Shown here one piece after another: positions 37,158-46,565 of a stretch of DNA of 64,000 bases. The DNA is taken from NCBI RefSeq assembly GCF_029917005.1, contig NZ_CP123967.1, positions 1,364,001 to 1,428,000 of the forward strand, in the 5' to 3' direction. The notes beneath the pieces were generated by a model. That model had not been told where the DNA came from, did not search any database, and worked only from the letters and a program-made list of their open reading frames with translations. Source of the DNA: Tessaracoccus lacteus. Lineage in GTDB: Bacteria; Actinomycetota; Actinomycetes; Propionibacteriales; Propionibacteriaceae. The position numbers and the translations under genes are program-made. Every line of letters starts with the position of its first letter. The stretch's first letter is position 1.

Positions 37158-40100
37158 CCCGCAGCGTCCGGATCGAGACCCCGGCCCAGCTGGTCGAGGC
37201 GCTGGAGATCCCCTTCTCCGACGAGCAGCTGACCGCCATCTGCGCACCGCTGGAGCCGGCCGTGATCATCGCGGGCGCCGGCAGCGGCAAGACCACGGTG
37301 ATGGCCGCGCGCGTCGTCTGGCTGGTCGGCACCGGGCAGGTGCTGCCCGGGGAGGTGCTCGGTCTGACCTTCACCCGCAAGGCGGCCGCGGAGCTGGGCG
37401 GCCGCGTCTCGGCCGCGCTGGACCGCGCGGGCGTGCTCGTCGACAAGGAGGGCGAGGGGGCCGAGCTCGTGATGACCTACGACTCCTTCGCGGCCCGGCT
37501 CGTGAGCGAGTTCGGCCTGCGCATCGGGCTCGACCGCGACCCGGTCATGGTCACCGGCGCCAGCCGCTACCGCCTCGCCGCCCGCGTCGTCGCCAACGCC
37601 CCCGGCCCCTTCCACCGCATCAGCCGGCTGAGCCACCACAACATCCCGGAGCGGGTGCTCGCGCTCGACGCCGAGCTGCAGTCGCACCTCGTCGGGATCG
37701 AGGACGTGCGGGCGTTCTCGGAGACGGCGCGGGCGCGGTTCGAGGCGGCGCCGCTGTGGCGCGGCAGCCCCTACAAGGACGTCCGGGACGCGCTCGCCGC
37801 CACCGACGAACGCCTGGAGCTGCTTGACCTCGTCGCTGACTACCAGCGGCTCAAGCAGTCGCTGGGCGTCGTGGAGTTCGCCGACCAGCTCCGGGAGGCC
37901 GTCCGGCTGGTGGGCCGCGTCCCGGACGTGGGCCGCGAGCTGCGTCACCGTTTCAAGGTGGTGCTGCTCGACGAGTACCAGGACACGTCGTCGGCGCAGG
38001 CGATCCTGCTGCGTGAGCTGTTCGGCGGCGCGTCCGGGAGCGCAGGCTTCCCCGTCACGGCCGTCGGAGACCCGTACCAGGCGATCTACGGCTGGCGCGG
38101 TGCGGCCGCCGGCAACATCCTGGAGTTCCCCCACCAGTTCCCGAAGTCCGACGGCGCGCCCGCGGGGCGCTTCACGCTGAGCGTCAACCGCCGCAGTGGG
38201 CAGCGGATCCTCGACGTCGGCAACGCACTGGCAGCGGGCCTGCATGCCGCCCCCGGCGAGGATGGCGTCTCCCTGATCGCGCCCGTCGGCGCGCAGGCCG
38301 GCGAGGTGTGCGCAGCCACGTTCGACACCGCCCCCGACGAGGTCGCCTGGCTGACCGGCCGCATCGTCGCCCGTCACGACGAGGGCACCCAGTGGCGGGA
38401 GCAGGCGGTGCTCGTGCGGCGCAACGCCACCCTCACGCCGGTCTTCACCGCACTGCGCGACTCGGGGGTGCCGGTTGAGATCGTCGGCCTCGGGGGGCTG
38501 CTGACGCTGCCCGAGATCGCGCCCATCGTGTCCACGCTGCGCATCCTCGACGACGTGACGGCCAATCCCGACGTCGCCGCGCTGCTCACCGGACCGCGCT
38601 GGTCCATCGGGCTGAAGGACCTGGAGGCGCTGGGAAGACGGTCCCGTGAGCTGGCGGCCGACGCGGCGGAGGCGCCGTTGTGGGACTTCGACGCCGAGCT
38701 CGCCGCGACCGTGACCCACACGGACCCGGGGGAGAGGCCGTGCCTGCTCGACGCCGTCGCCGACCCGGGCGACGCACCGCTGAGCCCGGAGGCCAGGCGG
38801 CGGATCGCCCGCTTCCACGCGGAGATCTCGGGGCTGAGGAGGCACGCCGGCGACCCGGTGGCGGACCTCGTGACGCGCGTCGTCGCGGTCCTCGGCCTCG
38901 AGGCGGAACTCCTGTCCACGGGCAGCGCGCTGAACCAGGTGGCGCGCTTCGTCGACGAGGTGTCCACCTACGTCGACGTCGACGGGGACGGGTCGCTCAG
39001 CGGGCTGCTTGCCTACCTCGACGCGGAGGAGGAGCACGGCGAGGGGCTGATGCAGGCGGTCGTCACCTCGGAGGACTCCGTCAAGCTGATGACGGTGCAC
39101 CGTGCCAAGGGCCTCGAGTGGGACACCGTCTACCTGCCGTCCCTCGCCGACAAGGTGTTCCCCTCGCAGCCGCGCTCGGGGGTGTGGCCGCAGCGCGCCG
39201 AGTCGCTGCCCTCGCCGCTGCGCGGCGACGCGGACTCGATCCCGCAGCTGGCCGACTACACGAAGGCCGGGCTCGCCGAGTTCCGCGCCGCGTTGGCCGC
39301 GGAGCACCGGCTCTCGGAGGACCGGCTCGCCTACGTGGCCGCCACCCGCGCCAAGTCGCTGCTGGTCGGCACCACCCACATCTGGACGCCCGGCACCGCG
39401 CGGCCGCGTGACGAGTCGCCCTACTTCGCCGTCATCCGGGAGGCCGCGGAGGCGCGCGGCCGCTACGAGGACCACGCGACCAGAGGCTCCGACTCCAACC
39501 CCATCCCTGCCGAGCCGGTGCGCGCGGCCTGGCCGGAGGAGCTCAGTCAGGAGCGGCTCGCGGTACGGCGCGAGGCGGCGAAGCTGGTGGCGGAGGCCGC
39601 TGCGCTGCCTGCCGAGCCCGAGGAGCGCGACGCCTGGGTCTGGCGGTCCGGGCTCCTCGACCCGTCCGACGCGGAGAAGGTCGCCGCCTGGGACGACACG
39701 GCCCGGCACCTGACCGCTCTGCTGCAGGAGCGTGGCCAGCGCCGGATCGAGCTGCCCGACGGGCTGTCGGCCACCGCTCTGATGGCGCTGCGCAGCGACC
39801 CGGACGAGTTCGTCGACTCGCTGCTGAGAAGGATGCCACGGCGCCCGTCGACCGCGGCCCGGGTGGGCACCCGCTTCCACGCGTGGCTCCAGGAGCGGTT
39901 CGAGCTGCCCGCATCCCTCGAGGAGCTGGTGCCGGACAACGCCCCTGCCCCGCCGGGACTGCGGAGGCTCATCGAGGCCTTCGAGCAGGGGCGGTTCGCC
40001 GACCGGGTGCCGATCGGCGTCGAGGTGCCGTTCCTGATGCACCGCTCCGGGGTGGTGCTGCGCGGCAGGATCGACGCGGTCTACGACGGCGCCGCAGAGG

Positions 40101-40315
40101 GGTACGCCTATCTCGTGATCGACTGGAAGACCTCAGGGGCGGAGGCCGATCCCCTGCAGCTCGCCGTCTACCGGCAGGCCTGGGCCGAGGCCCGCGGCGT
40201 CGACCCCTCGCGGGTGGGTGCGGGGTTCTACCATGTGGCACAGGACCGGCTGCGCCTCATCGACGCCCCTGCCAGCCTGATCGACGACGCCATCGCAGCG
40301 GGAGTGCAGACGTGA
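37154..40315 (+). CDS. adnB: AdnB-like helicase-nuclease subunit
   Basis: 1053 residues, partner of the preceding protein. The motor motifs are complete: IIAGAGSGKTT, LTFTRKAAAEL, LLDEYQDTSSAQ near 270, GDPYQAIYGWRGA, VHRAKGLEWDTVYLPSL and AYVAATRAK. The C-terminal PD-(D/E)XK nuclease shows VGTRFHAWLQ, GRIDAVYDG and VIDWKTS (catalytic D near 989), then LAVYRQAW. It is the likely lead motor of the AdnAB resection complex. It is translationally coupled at both ends: ATGA with adnA, GTGA with nudC. Confidence 0.87.
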   Translation: MTRSVRIETPAQLVEALEIPFSDEQLTAICAPLEPAVIIAGAGSGKTTVMAARVVWLVGTGQVLPGEVLGLTFTRKAAAELGGRVSAALDRAGVLVDKEGEGAELVMTYDSFAARLVSEFGLRIGLDRDPVMVTGASRYRLAARVVANAPGPFHRISRLSHHNIPERVLALDAELQSHLVGIEDVRAFSETARARFEAAPLWRGSPYKDVRDALAATDERLELLDLVADYQRLKQSLGVVEFADQLREAVRLVGRVPDVGRELRHRFKVVLLDEYQDTSSAQAILLRELFGGASGSAGFPVTAVGDPYQAIYGWRGAAAGNILEFPHQFPKSDGAPAGRFTLSVNRRSGQRILDVGNALAAGLHAAPGEDGVSLIAPVGAQAGEVCAATFDTAPDEVAWLTGRIVARHDEGTQWREQAVLVRRNATLTPVFTALRDSGVPVEIVGLGGLLTLPEIAPIVSTLRILDDVTANPDVAALLTGPRWSIGLKDLEALGRRSRELAADAAEAPLWDFDAELAATVTHTDPGERPCLLDAVADPGDAPLSPEARRRIARFHAEISGLRRHAGDPVADLVTRVVAVLGLEAELLSTGSALNQVARFVDEVSTYVDVDGDGSLSGLLAYLDAEEEHGEGLMQAVVTSEDSVKLMTVHRAKGLEWDTVYLPSLADKVFPSQPRSGVWPQRAESLPSPLRGDADSIPQLADYTKAGLAEFRAALAAEHRLSEDRLAYVAATRAKSLLVGTTHIWTPGTARPRDESPYFAVIREAAEARGRYEDHATRGSDSNPIPAEPVRAAWPEELSQERLAVRREAAKLVAEAAALPAEPEERDAWVWRSGLLDPSDAEKVAAWDDTARHLTALLQERGQRRIELPDGLSATALMALRSDPDEFVDSLLRRMPRRPSTAARVGTRFHAWLQERFELPASLEELVPDNAPAPPGLRRLIEAFEQGRFADRVPIGVEVPFLMHRSGVVLRGRIDAVYDGAAEGYAYLVIDWKTSGAEADPLQLAVYRQAWAEARGVDPSRVGAGFYHVAQDRLRLIDAPASLIDDAIAAGVQT

Positions 40316-41142
40316 CCCAGTGGACAGACCCCTCGACCCTTGACCGGATGCCGCTGGAGCGCGGCGAGGCGGACCTGGACGGGGCCTGGCGCGGGGCCCT
40401 GGTGCTGCGGGTCGATCCGGAGGGGCGCATCGCCGCCGCCGACGGCATCCCCGAACCCCTGGCCGCGCCGGGTCGGCGTCGGCCGTCCGACATCCTGCTG
40501 GGTCGCGCCCGCGACCACGTGTGGTTCGCCCGACCCGTGGATCGGATCGTCGGCGAGTCTATCGGGTGGAGGCAGGCGGCGGCCGCCGACCAGGACGTCC
40601 TGGCGTCGGCGGTGGCGCTGGGCCGCTGGCACGGCAGCGCGCCCGCCTGCGAGCGGTGCGGCGCCGCCACCATGACCCACCAGGCCGGGGCCAGCCGACG
40701 ATGCACGCACTGCGGGGAGCTCGCCTTCGCGCGCACGGACCCCTGCATCATCATCGCCATCACCGACCCGGACGACCGGCTGCTGCTGGCGCACAACGTG
40801 GCGTGGGAGGCGAGCCGGGTGTCCATCGTCGCGGGCTTCATCGAGGCGGGGGAGTCCGCTGAGCAGGCCTGCTTCCGCGAGGCGCAGGAGGAGGTGGGCA
40901 TCACGCTCGACTCGGTGCGCTACATCAGTTCGCAGCCGTGGCCGCTGCCCCGCTCGCTGATGCTGGGGTTCGTCGGGCGCACCGTGGACTCCCGGATAAC
41001 GGTCGACGGCGACGAGATCGCAACCGGTGCCTTCTACACCAGGGAGGAGCTCGTCGCCGCCGTCGAATCGGATGAAGTTGTCCTGCCTCAGCGGGCCTCG
41101 ATCGCGCGCTCGCTGATCGAGCAGTGGCTCAGCGGTCGCTGA
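40312..41142 (+). CDS. nudC: NAD(H) pyrophosphatase NudC
   Basis: 276 residues. A zinc ribbon (C113, C116, C131, C134) precedes a Nudix box GFIEAGESAEQACFREAQEEVGI (175-197). The downstream SQPWPLPRSLM motif marks the NADH pyrophosphatase branch, which also removes NAD caps from RNA. The GTG start overlaps the adnB stop in GTGA. The helicase-nuclease then NudC order also occurs in M. tuberculosis. Its last 14 bases overlap the convergent DUF7455 gene. Confidence 0.95.
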   Translation: MTQWTDPSTLDRMPLERGEADLDGAWRGALVLRVDPEGRIAAADGIPEPLAAPGRRRPSDILLGRARDHVWFARPVDRIVGESIGWRQAAAADQDVLASAVALGRWHGSAPACERCGAATMTHQAGASRRCTHCGELAFARTDPCIIIAITDPDDRLLLAHNVAWEASRVSIVAGFIEAGESAEQACFREAQEEVGITLDSVRYISSQPWPLPRSLMLGFVGRTVDSRITVDGDEIATGAFYTREELVAAVESDEVVLPQRASIARSLIEQWLSGR

Positions 41143-41329
41143 GCCTGCTGGTCTCGTCCTGAATCCGCGCCGCCACCTCCACGAGCTTCTCGCGGTGCGC
41201 GGCAGCGTGGTGAGCGCAGAAGAGCAGCTCGCCGCCTGAACGTAGGAAGACACGAAGGTAGGCCTGGGCGCCGCATCGGTCACAACGATCGATAGCGGTC
41301 AGAGTAGGATCCGCAGCTAGTTCGGTCAT
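41129..41329 (-). CDS. DUF7455 small zinc-finger-like protein
   Basis: 66 residues. CDRCGAQAYLRVFLRSGGEL followed by LFCAHHA gives a Cys-rich, metal-binding-looking fold, and the tail ends IQDETSRL. The pattern matches the uncharacterised DUF7455 family of actinobacteria. GGGAGG lies before the ATG. It is divergent from parE, and its 3' end overlaps the nudC end by 14 bases on the opposite strand. Confidence 0.85.
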   Translation of the reverse strand: MTELAADPTLTAIDRCDRCGAQAYLRVFLRSGGELLFCAHHAAAHREKLVEVAARIQDETSRLSDR

Positions 41330-41480
41330 GGTCGCCTCCCATCGGTGTTGTTGTCACAGTGTGCAACGAATGCCGGTCACGGTTTGTTCCCGTCTTGCTC
41401 CGCGACCAGTCTCCGCCGGACTGAGCCCCGATCCTAGCGCCGCGCCCAAGGGCTTCGGTGCGCGACGCGGGGAGCCACGG

Positions 41481-41486
41481 TAATCT
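41481..41486 (+). promoter_or_regulatory. -10 box of parE, leaderless
   Basis: TAATCT six bases before the GTG at 41493, with no ribosome site. Confidence 0.6.
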
Positions 41487-41492
41487 GGCGCG

Positions 41493-43571
41493 GTGCAGAC
41501 CCCGACCGCCAAGCAGACCCACTCGCGCGACTACGAGGCCAAGAACCTCCTGGTTCTCGAAGGACTCGAGGCCGTGCGCAAGCGCCCGGCCATGTACATC
41601 GGCTCGACGGACACGCGCGGCCTCATGCACTGCCTCTGGGAGATCATCGACAACGCGGTCGACGAGGCACTGTCCGGCTTCGGCACCCGCATCGCGGTCT
41701 CGCTCAACCACGACGGTTCCATCACCGTCGTCGACAAGGCACGCGGCATCCCGGTGGACACCGAGCCGCGCACCGGGCTGAGCGGCGTGGAGGTGGTCTT
41801 CACCAAGCTGCACGCCGGAGGCAAGTTCGGGAACTCGTCCTACAACGCCACCGGCGGCCTGCACGGCGTGGGCGCCTCCGTGGTCAACGCGCTCAGCTCG
41901 CGGCTCGACGTCGAGGTCGACCGGGACGGCGCCACCTGGGCGATGAGTTTCCGCCGCGGCACCCCCGGCGTCTTCGACGGCGAGGGCCCGGACGCACCCT
42001 TCACCCCCGGCGGCGGGCTGCGGAAGGTGGGCCGCGTCCGCAGCAGGGCGGTCACCGGAACGCGGGTCACCTACTGGCCGGACCGGCAGATCTTCCTCAC
42101 CGATGCGCAGCTGTCGGTGACGCAGCTGCACGACAGGGCCCGCCAGACGTCCTTCCTGGTGCCCGGGCTCGAGCTTGAGGTGACCGACGCGCGCGGCGAC
42201 GAGGCGGCCACCGAGTCCTTCCTGCACGAGGGCGGCATCGCCGAGTTCGCCGACTTTCTGGCCGCGGATGCGCCGCTGACCGACATCATCCGGCTGCAGG
42301 GCACCGACTCGTTCGTCGAGACCGTTCCGATGCTCGACGACGCCGGCGCCATGACCGCGACCGACGTCGAGCGGCAGCTCGAGGTCGACATCGCGGTGCG
42401 CTGGGGAACCGGTTACGACACAGTCGTGCGCAGTTTCGTCAACATCATCGCCACCCCCAAGGGCGGCACGCACGTCACGGGCTTCGAGCGCGGCCTGACC
42501 AAGGCCATCGTGAAGTCCTTCGAGGGCACCCGCGGCCTGCTCAAGGCCGGCGAGGAGGTCATCAAGGAGGACTGCCTCGAGGGCATCACGGCCGTGGTGA
42601 CCGTCCGGCTGGCCGAGCCCCAGTTCGAGGGCCAGACGAAGGAGGTGCTGGGCACGCCCCCCGTCCGCGCGATCGTCGCGCGTATCGTCGAGTCCGAGCT
42701 GACGGCCTTCATGAACGCCCCGAAGACGAAGGCGGTGGCGCGCCAGCTGCAGGAGAAGGTCGTCGGCGCCGCGCGCACCCGCGTGCAGGCCCGCAACCAC
42801 AAGGAGAACCAGCGCCGCAAGAACGCGCTGGAGAGCTCCACGCTGCCTCCGAAGCTCAAGGACTGCCGCTCCAACAACGTCGACCTGACCGAGCTGTTCA
42901 TCGTCGAGGGCGACTCCGCACTCGGGACGGCCAACGTCGCACGGGACTCCGAGCACCAGGCGCTGCTGCCCATCCGCGGCAAGATCCTCAACGTGCAGAA
43001 GGCCTCCGTCGGCGACATGTTGAAGAACGCCGAGTGCGCCGCGATCATCCAGGTGGTCGGCGCCGGATCCGGCCGCACGTTCGACGTGGACAACGCGCGC
43101 TACGGCAAGATCATCTTCATGGCCGACGCCGACTCCGACGGCGCGCACATCCGCTGCCTGCTTGCCACCCTGTTCTTCCGCTACATGCGGCCGATGGTGG
43201 AGGCCGGGCGCGTCTACTCCGCCGTCCCGCCGCTGCACCGCTTCGAGCTGACGAACCCACGCAAGGGCCAGGAGAAGTACATCTACACGTACTCGGACGC
43301 CGAGTACCAGCGCAAGTTGGCCGAGCTGACGAGGCGGGGCACCAGGTTCAAGGAGCCGCAGCGCTACAAGGGCCTCGGCGAGATGGACGCGCACCAGCTG
43401 GCCGACACCACGATGAGCCCGAAGCATCGCACGCTCAGGCGGCTGACCGTCGACGACGCGCTCGCGGCGGAGCGGGTCTTCGAGATGCTGATGGGCAACG
43501 ACGTCGCCCCCCGCAAGGAGTTCATCATCGAGGGCGCCTACCAGCTGGACGCCGAGCGGATCGACGCCTGA
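41493..43571 (+). CDS. parE: DNA topoisomerase IV subunit B (ParE)
   Basis: 692 residues. The GHKL ATPase domain (IDNAVDEALSGFG, GLHGVGASVVNALS) is followed by the transducer and the TOPRIM domain: EGDSALGTANVARDSEHQAL, then LPIRGKILNV, and the metal-binding DADSDGAHI. EGDSALGTA rather than EGDSAGGSA favours ParE over GyrB. With ParC it decatenates daughter chromosomes. The GTG start is leaderless. A 20-bp perfect terminator follows. ParC is encoded 6 kb away on the other strand, with the lactate locus between. Confidence 0.93.
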   Translation: MQTPTAKQTHSRDYEAKNLLVLEGLEAVRKRPAMYIGSTDTRGLMHCLWEIIDNAVDEALSGFGTRIAVSLNHDGSITVVDKARGIPVDTEPRTGLSGVEVVFTKLHAGGKFGNSSYNATGGLHGVGASVVNALSSRLDVEVDRDGATWAMSFRRGTPGVFDGEGPDAPFTPGGGLRKVGRVRSRAVTGTRVTYWPDRQIFLTDAQLSVTQLHDRARQTSFLVPGLELEVTDARGDEAATESFLHEGGIAEFADFLAADAPLTDIIRLQGTDSFVETVPMLDDAGAMTATDVERQLEVDIAVRWGTGYDTVVRSFVNIIATPKGGTHVTGFERGLTKAIVKSFEGTRGLLKAGEEVIKEDCLEGITAVVTVRLAEPQFEGQTKEVLGTPPVRAIVARIVESELTAFMNAPKTKAVARQLQEKVVGAARTRVQARNHKENQRRKNALESSTLPPKLKDCRSNNVDLTELFIVEGDSALGTANVARDSEHQALLPIRGKILNVQKASVGDMLKNAECAAIIQVVGAGSGRTFDVDNARYGKIIFMADADSDGAHIRCLLATLFFRYMRPMVEAGRVYSAVPPLHRFELTNPRKGQEKYIYTYSDAEYQRKLAELTRRGTRFKEPQRYKGLGEMDAHQLADTTMSPKHRTLRRLTVDDALAAERVFEMLMGNDVAPRKEFIIEGAYQLDAERIDA

Positions 43572-43590
43572 GCACCGACGCTCGATCAGC

Positions 43591-43636
43591 CCATAGGCCC
43601 CCGGCACCCGTGTAGACGGGTGCCGGGGGCCTATGG
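43591..43636. terminator. Bidirectional terminator between parE and lutC
   Basis: Perfect 20-base inverted repeat (43591-43610 with 43617-43636) with loop TGTAGA, between convergent genes. It is the strongest hairpin in the window. Confidence 0.9.
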
Positions 43637-43655
43637 CGGTCGTGGTGGTCGACGG

Positions 43656-44309
43656 TCAGTCCTCGACGAGGATCACCGACAGGTGGCGGGGCCCGTGGAC
43701 ACCCTCGACACGGCTGAGCTCGATATCCGAGGTCGCTGAGCCGCCGGAGAGCCAGGTCACCGGGCTACCTGCCCGGATGGCCGGCGCCAGGCGGGCGATG
43801 CCCTCGGGCACGTCGCTGACGACCTGATCGGCCCGGATCACGCAGATGTGACGGTCCGGCAGCAGGGACAGGGCGCGGCGGCCCTGGCCGACTCCGTGGT
43901 CGAGCGCGATCGTGCCGGAGTCGGCCATGCCGACGGCGGTGGTCGTCAGCACGGCGTCGATCGTGTTGAGCTGGGCGTGCGTGAGCTGCGGCTCGTCGCC
44001 GTGTGTCACGATGCCCGCCGCCTCGACCGCCGCGATCCACTCGGTCGGCAGCCCGGCGGGGAGCACGACGCTCGTCGTGTCGAGGGCCTGCATGGCCTCC
44101 ACGATGGTGGCGGGCACCGCGTCGGCCTTCACGCGACGCACGGCCGCCTTGTAGTCCTCGACCTTCTCGACGAAGTCCTCGAGCACGTCGGGCGTGGCCA
44201 GGGGCTGGCCATAGGCCCAGTCGACGGGTACGTCCCTGTCCGGGTCCTTCTCGGTCACGTCGGCGGTGGCTCGGCGGACCCGGGCCAGCACCTCATCGCG
44301 GGCGCTCAT
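43656..44309 (-). CDS. lutC: Lactate utilization protein LutC
   Basis: 217 residues, LUD domain. LutA, LutB and LutC together oxidise L-lactate to pyruvate. The segments VLPAGLPTEWI, LTTTAVGMADSGTIALDHG and LSLLPDRHICVI are the LUD pattern. The ATG at 44309 has GGAGGG five bases upstream and overlaps the lutB end by four bases. It is the last gene of the lut unit and ends at the parE terminator. Confidence 0.94.
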   Translation of the reverse strand: MSARDEVLARVRRATADVTEKDPDRDVPVDWAYGQPLATPDVLEDFVEKVEDYKAAVRRVKADAVPATIVEAMQALDTTSVVLPAGLPTEWIAAVEAAGIVTHGDEPQLTHAQLNTIDAVLTTTAVGMADSGTIALDHGVGQGRRALSLLPDRHICVIRADQVVSDVPEGIARLAPAIRAGSPVTWLSGGSATSDIELSRVEGVHGPRHLSVILVED

Positions 44310-45790
44310 CGCTGCCCTCCTTCGCGGTTCTTCTTCCACCACTGGCGGAAGTTCTGGGTGGGCAGCGGCTCCAGGTCGCGGCCCTTCAACCATTCCTTGG
44401 CGATAGGGATCGGGCCCATGGGGCCCAGCCACTTGCCGCGGAAGACGCGGCCTCCGATGCGCTCGCCCGCCTGGACGGTCGCCAGGTGGCTGCCGTCGGC
44501 CATCACCCAGCCGGCGCCCTTCATGATCCCCTGCTCGACCGTGGGGTGCTTGGCCGTCTTGTACTCGACGACCTTGTGGCGCAGGTGCACGAGGATGTCG
44601 GTGAACGGGATCCGCACGGGGCACACCTCGTTGCAGGCACCGCACAGCGACGACGCGAAGGGGAGCGCGCGGTCGCGCTCGTCCTCCATGCCGCGCAGCT
44701 GCGGGCCGAGGATCGCGCCGATCGGGCCGGGGTACGGGTTGCCGTAGGCGTGGCCGCCGACGCGCTCGTACACCGGGCAGATGTTGAGGCACGCGGAGCA
44801 CCGGATGCAGCGCAGCGCGGCGCGGCCCTCGGGGTCGCTCAGCACGTTGCTGCGGCCGTTGTCGAGCAGGATCACATGCAGGTCCTGAGGACCGTCGCCC
44901 TCGGTGACGCCCGTCCACATGGAGGTGTACGGGTTCATCCGCTCGCCGGTCGAGCTGCGGGGCAGCAGCTTGAGGAAGACCTCCAGGTCCTCCAGGGTGG
45001 GGACGAGCTTCTCGATGCCGACGACCGAGACGAGCGTCTCGGGCAGCGTCAGGCACATGCGGCCGTTGCCCTCGGACTCGACGATCACCAGGGTGCCGGT
45101 CTCGGCGACGATGAAGTTGCCGCCGGACACGGCCATCTTCGCGCGGAGGAACTTCTCGCGAAGGTGGACGCGGGCCGCGGCGGCGAGCTCCTCCGGGTTG
45201 TTCGAGATGCCCTCGGGGGCGGGGGTGCCGTACAGGCCCATCTCGCGGGTGAAGATGTCCTGCACCTCGTCACGGTTGCGGTGGATCGCGGGGACGAGGA
45301 TGTGGCTCGGCAGGTCGTGGCCCAGCTGGACAATCAGCTCGGCCAGGTCGGTCTCCCAGGCCGCGATGCCCTCGGCCTCGAGGGCCTCGTTGAGGTCGAT
45401 CTCCTGCGTGACCATCGACTTGATCTTGACGACCTCGTCGACGCCCTTCGCCTTGGCGATCTCGGCGACGATCTGGTTGGCGTCGGCGGCGTCGCGGGCC
45501 CAGTGGACCGTGATGCCCGCCTTCGTCATGGCCTCCTCGGCCTGCACGAGGTACTCGTCCAGGTGCCGACCGACGCGGTCCTTGATCTGGGCGCCCGCGG
45601 TGCGAAGCTCCTCCCAGTTGGGGACCTCGGAGGCGCGCACGACGCGCTTGGCCCGGATGGTAGTCGTGGCGTGCCGCAGGTTCCTGCGCTGCGTCTCGTT
45701 GGCGAGCTCGCCGGGGGCGGCCTTGGGGAAGGCCGGGATGCCGAGCCAGGAGCCGGGCTCCGGCGTGCGGCGGGTGGGTGTGGCGGTCAT
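44306..45790 (-). CDS. lutB: Lactate utilization iron-sulfur protein LutB
   Basis: 494 residues. An N-terminal LUD domain (about 60-300) is followed by two 4Fe-4S motifs: CIRCSACLNICPVY and CGACNEVCPVRIP. A C-terminal LutB-specific region ends the protein. It is the electron-transfer core of the LutABC lactate oxidation complex. Overlaps of four bases with both lutA and lutC show tight coupling. The ATG start MTATPTRRTPEPGSWLG was chosen because GGAGGA lies just upstream. Confidence 0.95.
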   Translation of the reverse strand: MTATPTRRTPEPGSWLGIPAFPKAAPGELANETQRRNLRHATTTIRAKRVVRASEVPNWEELRTAGAQIKDRVGRHLDEYLVQAEEAMTKAGITVHWARDAADANQIVAEIAKAKGVDEVVKIKSMVTQEIDLNEALEAEGIAAWETDLAELIVQLGHDLPSHILVPAIHRNRDEVQDIFTREMGLYGTPAPEGISNNPEELAAAARVHLREKFLRAKMAVSGGNFIVAETGTLVIVESEGNGRMCLTLPETLVSVVGIEKLVPTLEDLEVFLKLLPRSSTGERMNPYTSMWTGVTEGDGPQDLHVILLDNGRSNVLSDPEGRAALRCIRCSACLNICPVYERVGGHAYGNPYPGPIGAILGPQLRGMEDERDRALPFASSLCGACNEVCPVRIPFTDILVHLRHKVVEYKTAKHPTVEQGIMKGAGWVMADGSHLATVQAGERIGGRVFRGKWLGPMGPIPIAKEWLKGRDLEPLPTQNFRQWWKKNREGGQR

Positions 45791-46545
45791 CGCGCGTCCT
45801 CCTTCGTGGCTGCCAGGATCTCGACCAGGTGGATCGGGGTGATGTGCTGGCCGTTGCGGTGGGCCACGCCGCCGATGTTCATCAGGCAGGCGTGGTCGCC
45901 GCCGGTGATGTACTCGGCGCCGGTGGACACGGCGTTGTTGGCCTTGTCCGTGGCCATCGCGATGGAGACGTCCGAGTTCTTGACCGAGAAGGTGCCGCCG
46001 AACCCGCAGCAAGACCTCGCGTCGGGGAGGTCGACCAGCTCGATCCCCTCGACCGCGCTCAGCAGCCGCTCTGGCCGGTCACCCACGCGGGTGATGCGCA
46101 GGCCGTGGCACGAGGGGTGGTAGGTCACCTTGTGCGGGAAGTAGGCGCCGACGTCGGTCACGCCGAGCACGTCGACGATGAACTCGGTGAGCTCGTAGGT
46201 GCGCGCCGCGACGGCGCCGGCCTCCTTCTCGAGGCCGGCGTCGCCGGCGTGGCGGGCCAGCATCGTGTGCTGGTCCCGCACGGACCCCACACAGGAGCCC
46301 GAGGGGGCGACGATGTAGTCGTACTCGCCGAAGGTCTCGACAAAGTTACGCACCGTCGGGACCGCCTCGTCGAAGTAGCCCGTGTTCGTCATGATCTGAC
46401 CGCAGCAGGTCTGCTTCGCGGGGTACTCCACCCGGCAGCCGAGCCGCTCGAGCAGCTTGACCGTCGCGATGGGCACGCTCGGCTTGACAGTGTCGGTGAT
46501 GCAGGTGGCGAACAGGGCCACCTTGGCTCCGGTGAGGGGTGCCAT
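45787..46545 (-). CDS. lutA: Lactate utilization protein LutA (CCG domains)
   Basis: 252 residues with two cysteine-rich CCG domains: QTCCGQIMTNTGY near residue 46 and RSCCGFGGTFSVK near 177, typical of subunits that bind an Fe-S cluster and resemble heterodisulfide reductase or GlpC. It works with LutB and LutC in L-lactate oxidation. It starts 20 bases after the lutP stop on the same strand, so the permease and LutABC probably share a transcript. Confidence 0.94.
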   Translation of the reverse strand: MAPLTGAKVALFATCITDTVKPSVPIATVKLLERLGCRVEYPAKQTCCGQIMTNTGYFDEAVPTVRNFVETFGEYDYIVAPSGSCVGSVRDQHTMLARHAGDAGLEKEAGAVAARTYELTEFIVDVLGVTDVGAYFPHKVTYHPSCHGLRITRVGDRPERLLSAVEGIELVDLPDARSCCGFGGTFSVKNSDVSIAMATDKANNAVSTGAEYITGGDHACLMNIGGVAHRNGQHITPIHLVEILAATKEDAR

Positions 46546-46565
46546 GGTTTACTCCTTTACTTGAC

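Noticed and set aside
35153-40315. 1,700-codon open frame starting inside adnA in another phase
   Set aside because: Its first two thirds are Arg/Gly/Pro-rich shadow translation of adnA, and only the last part is the real adnB frame, which starts at 37154 in an ATGA overlap.
41330-41480. LexA-type SOS box near the repair genes and parE
   Set aside because: No GAAC-N4-GTTC or close variant was found here or before adnA, Ku or the polymerase gene.
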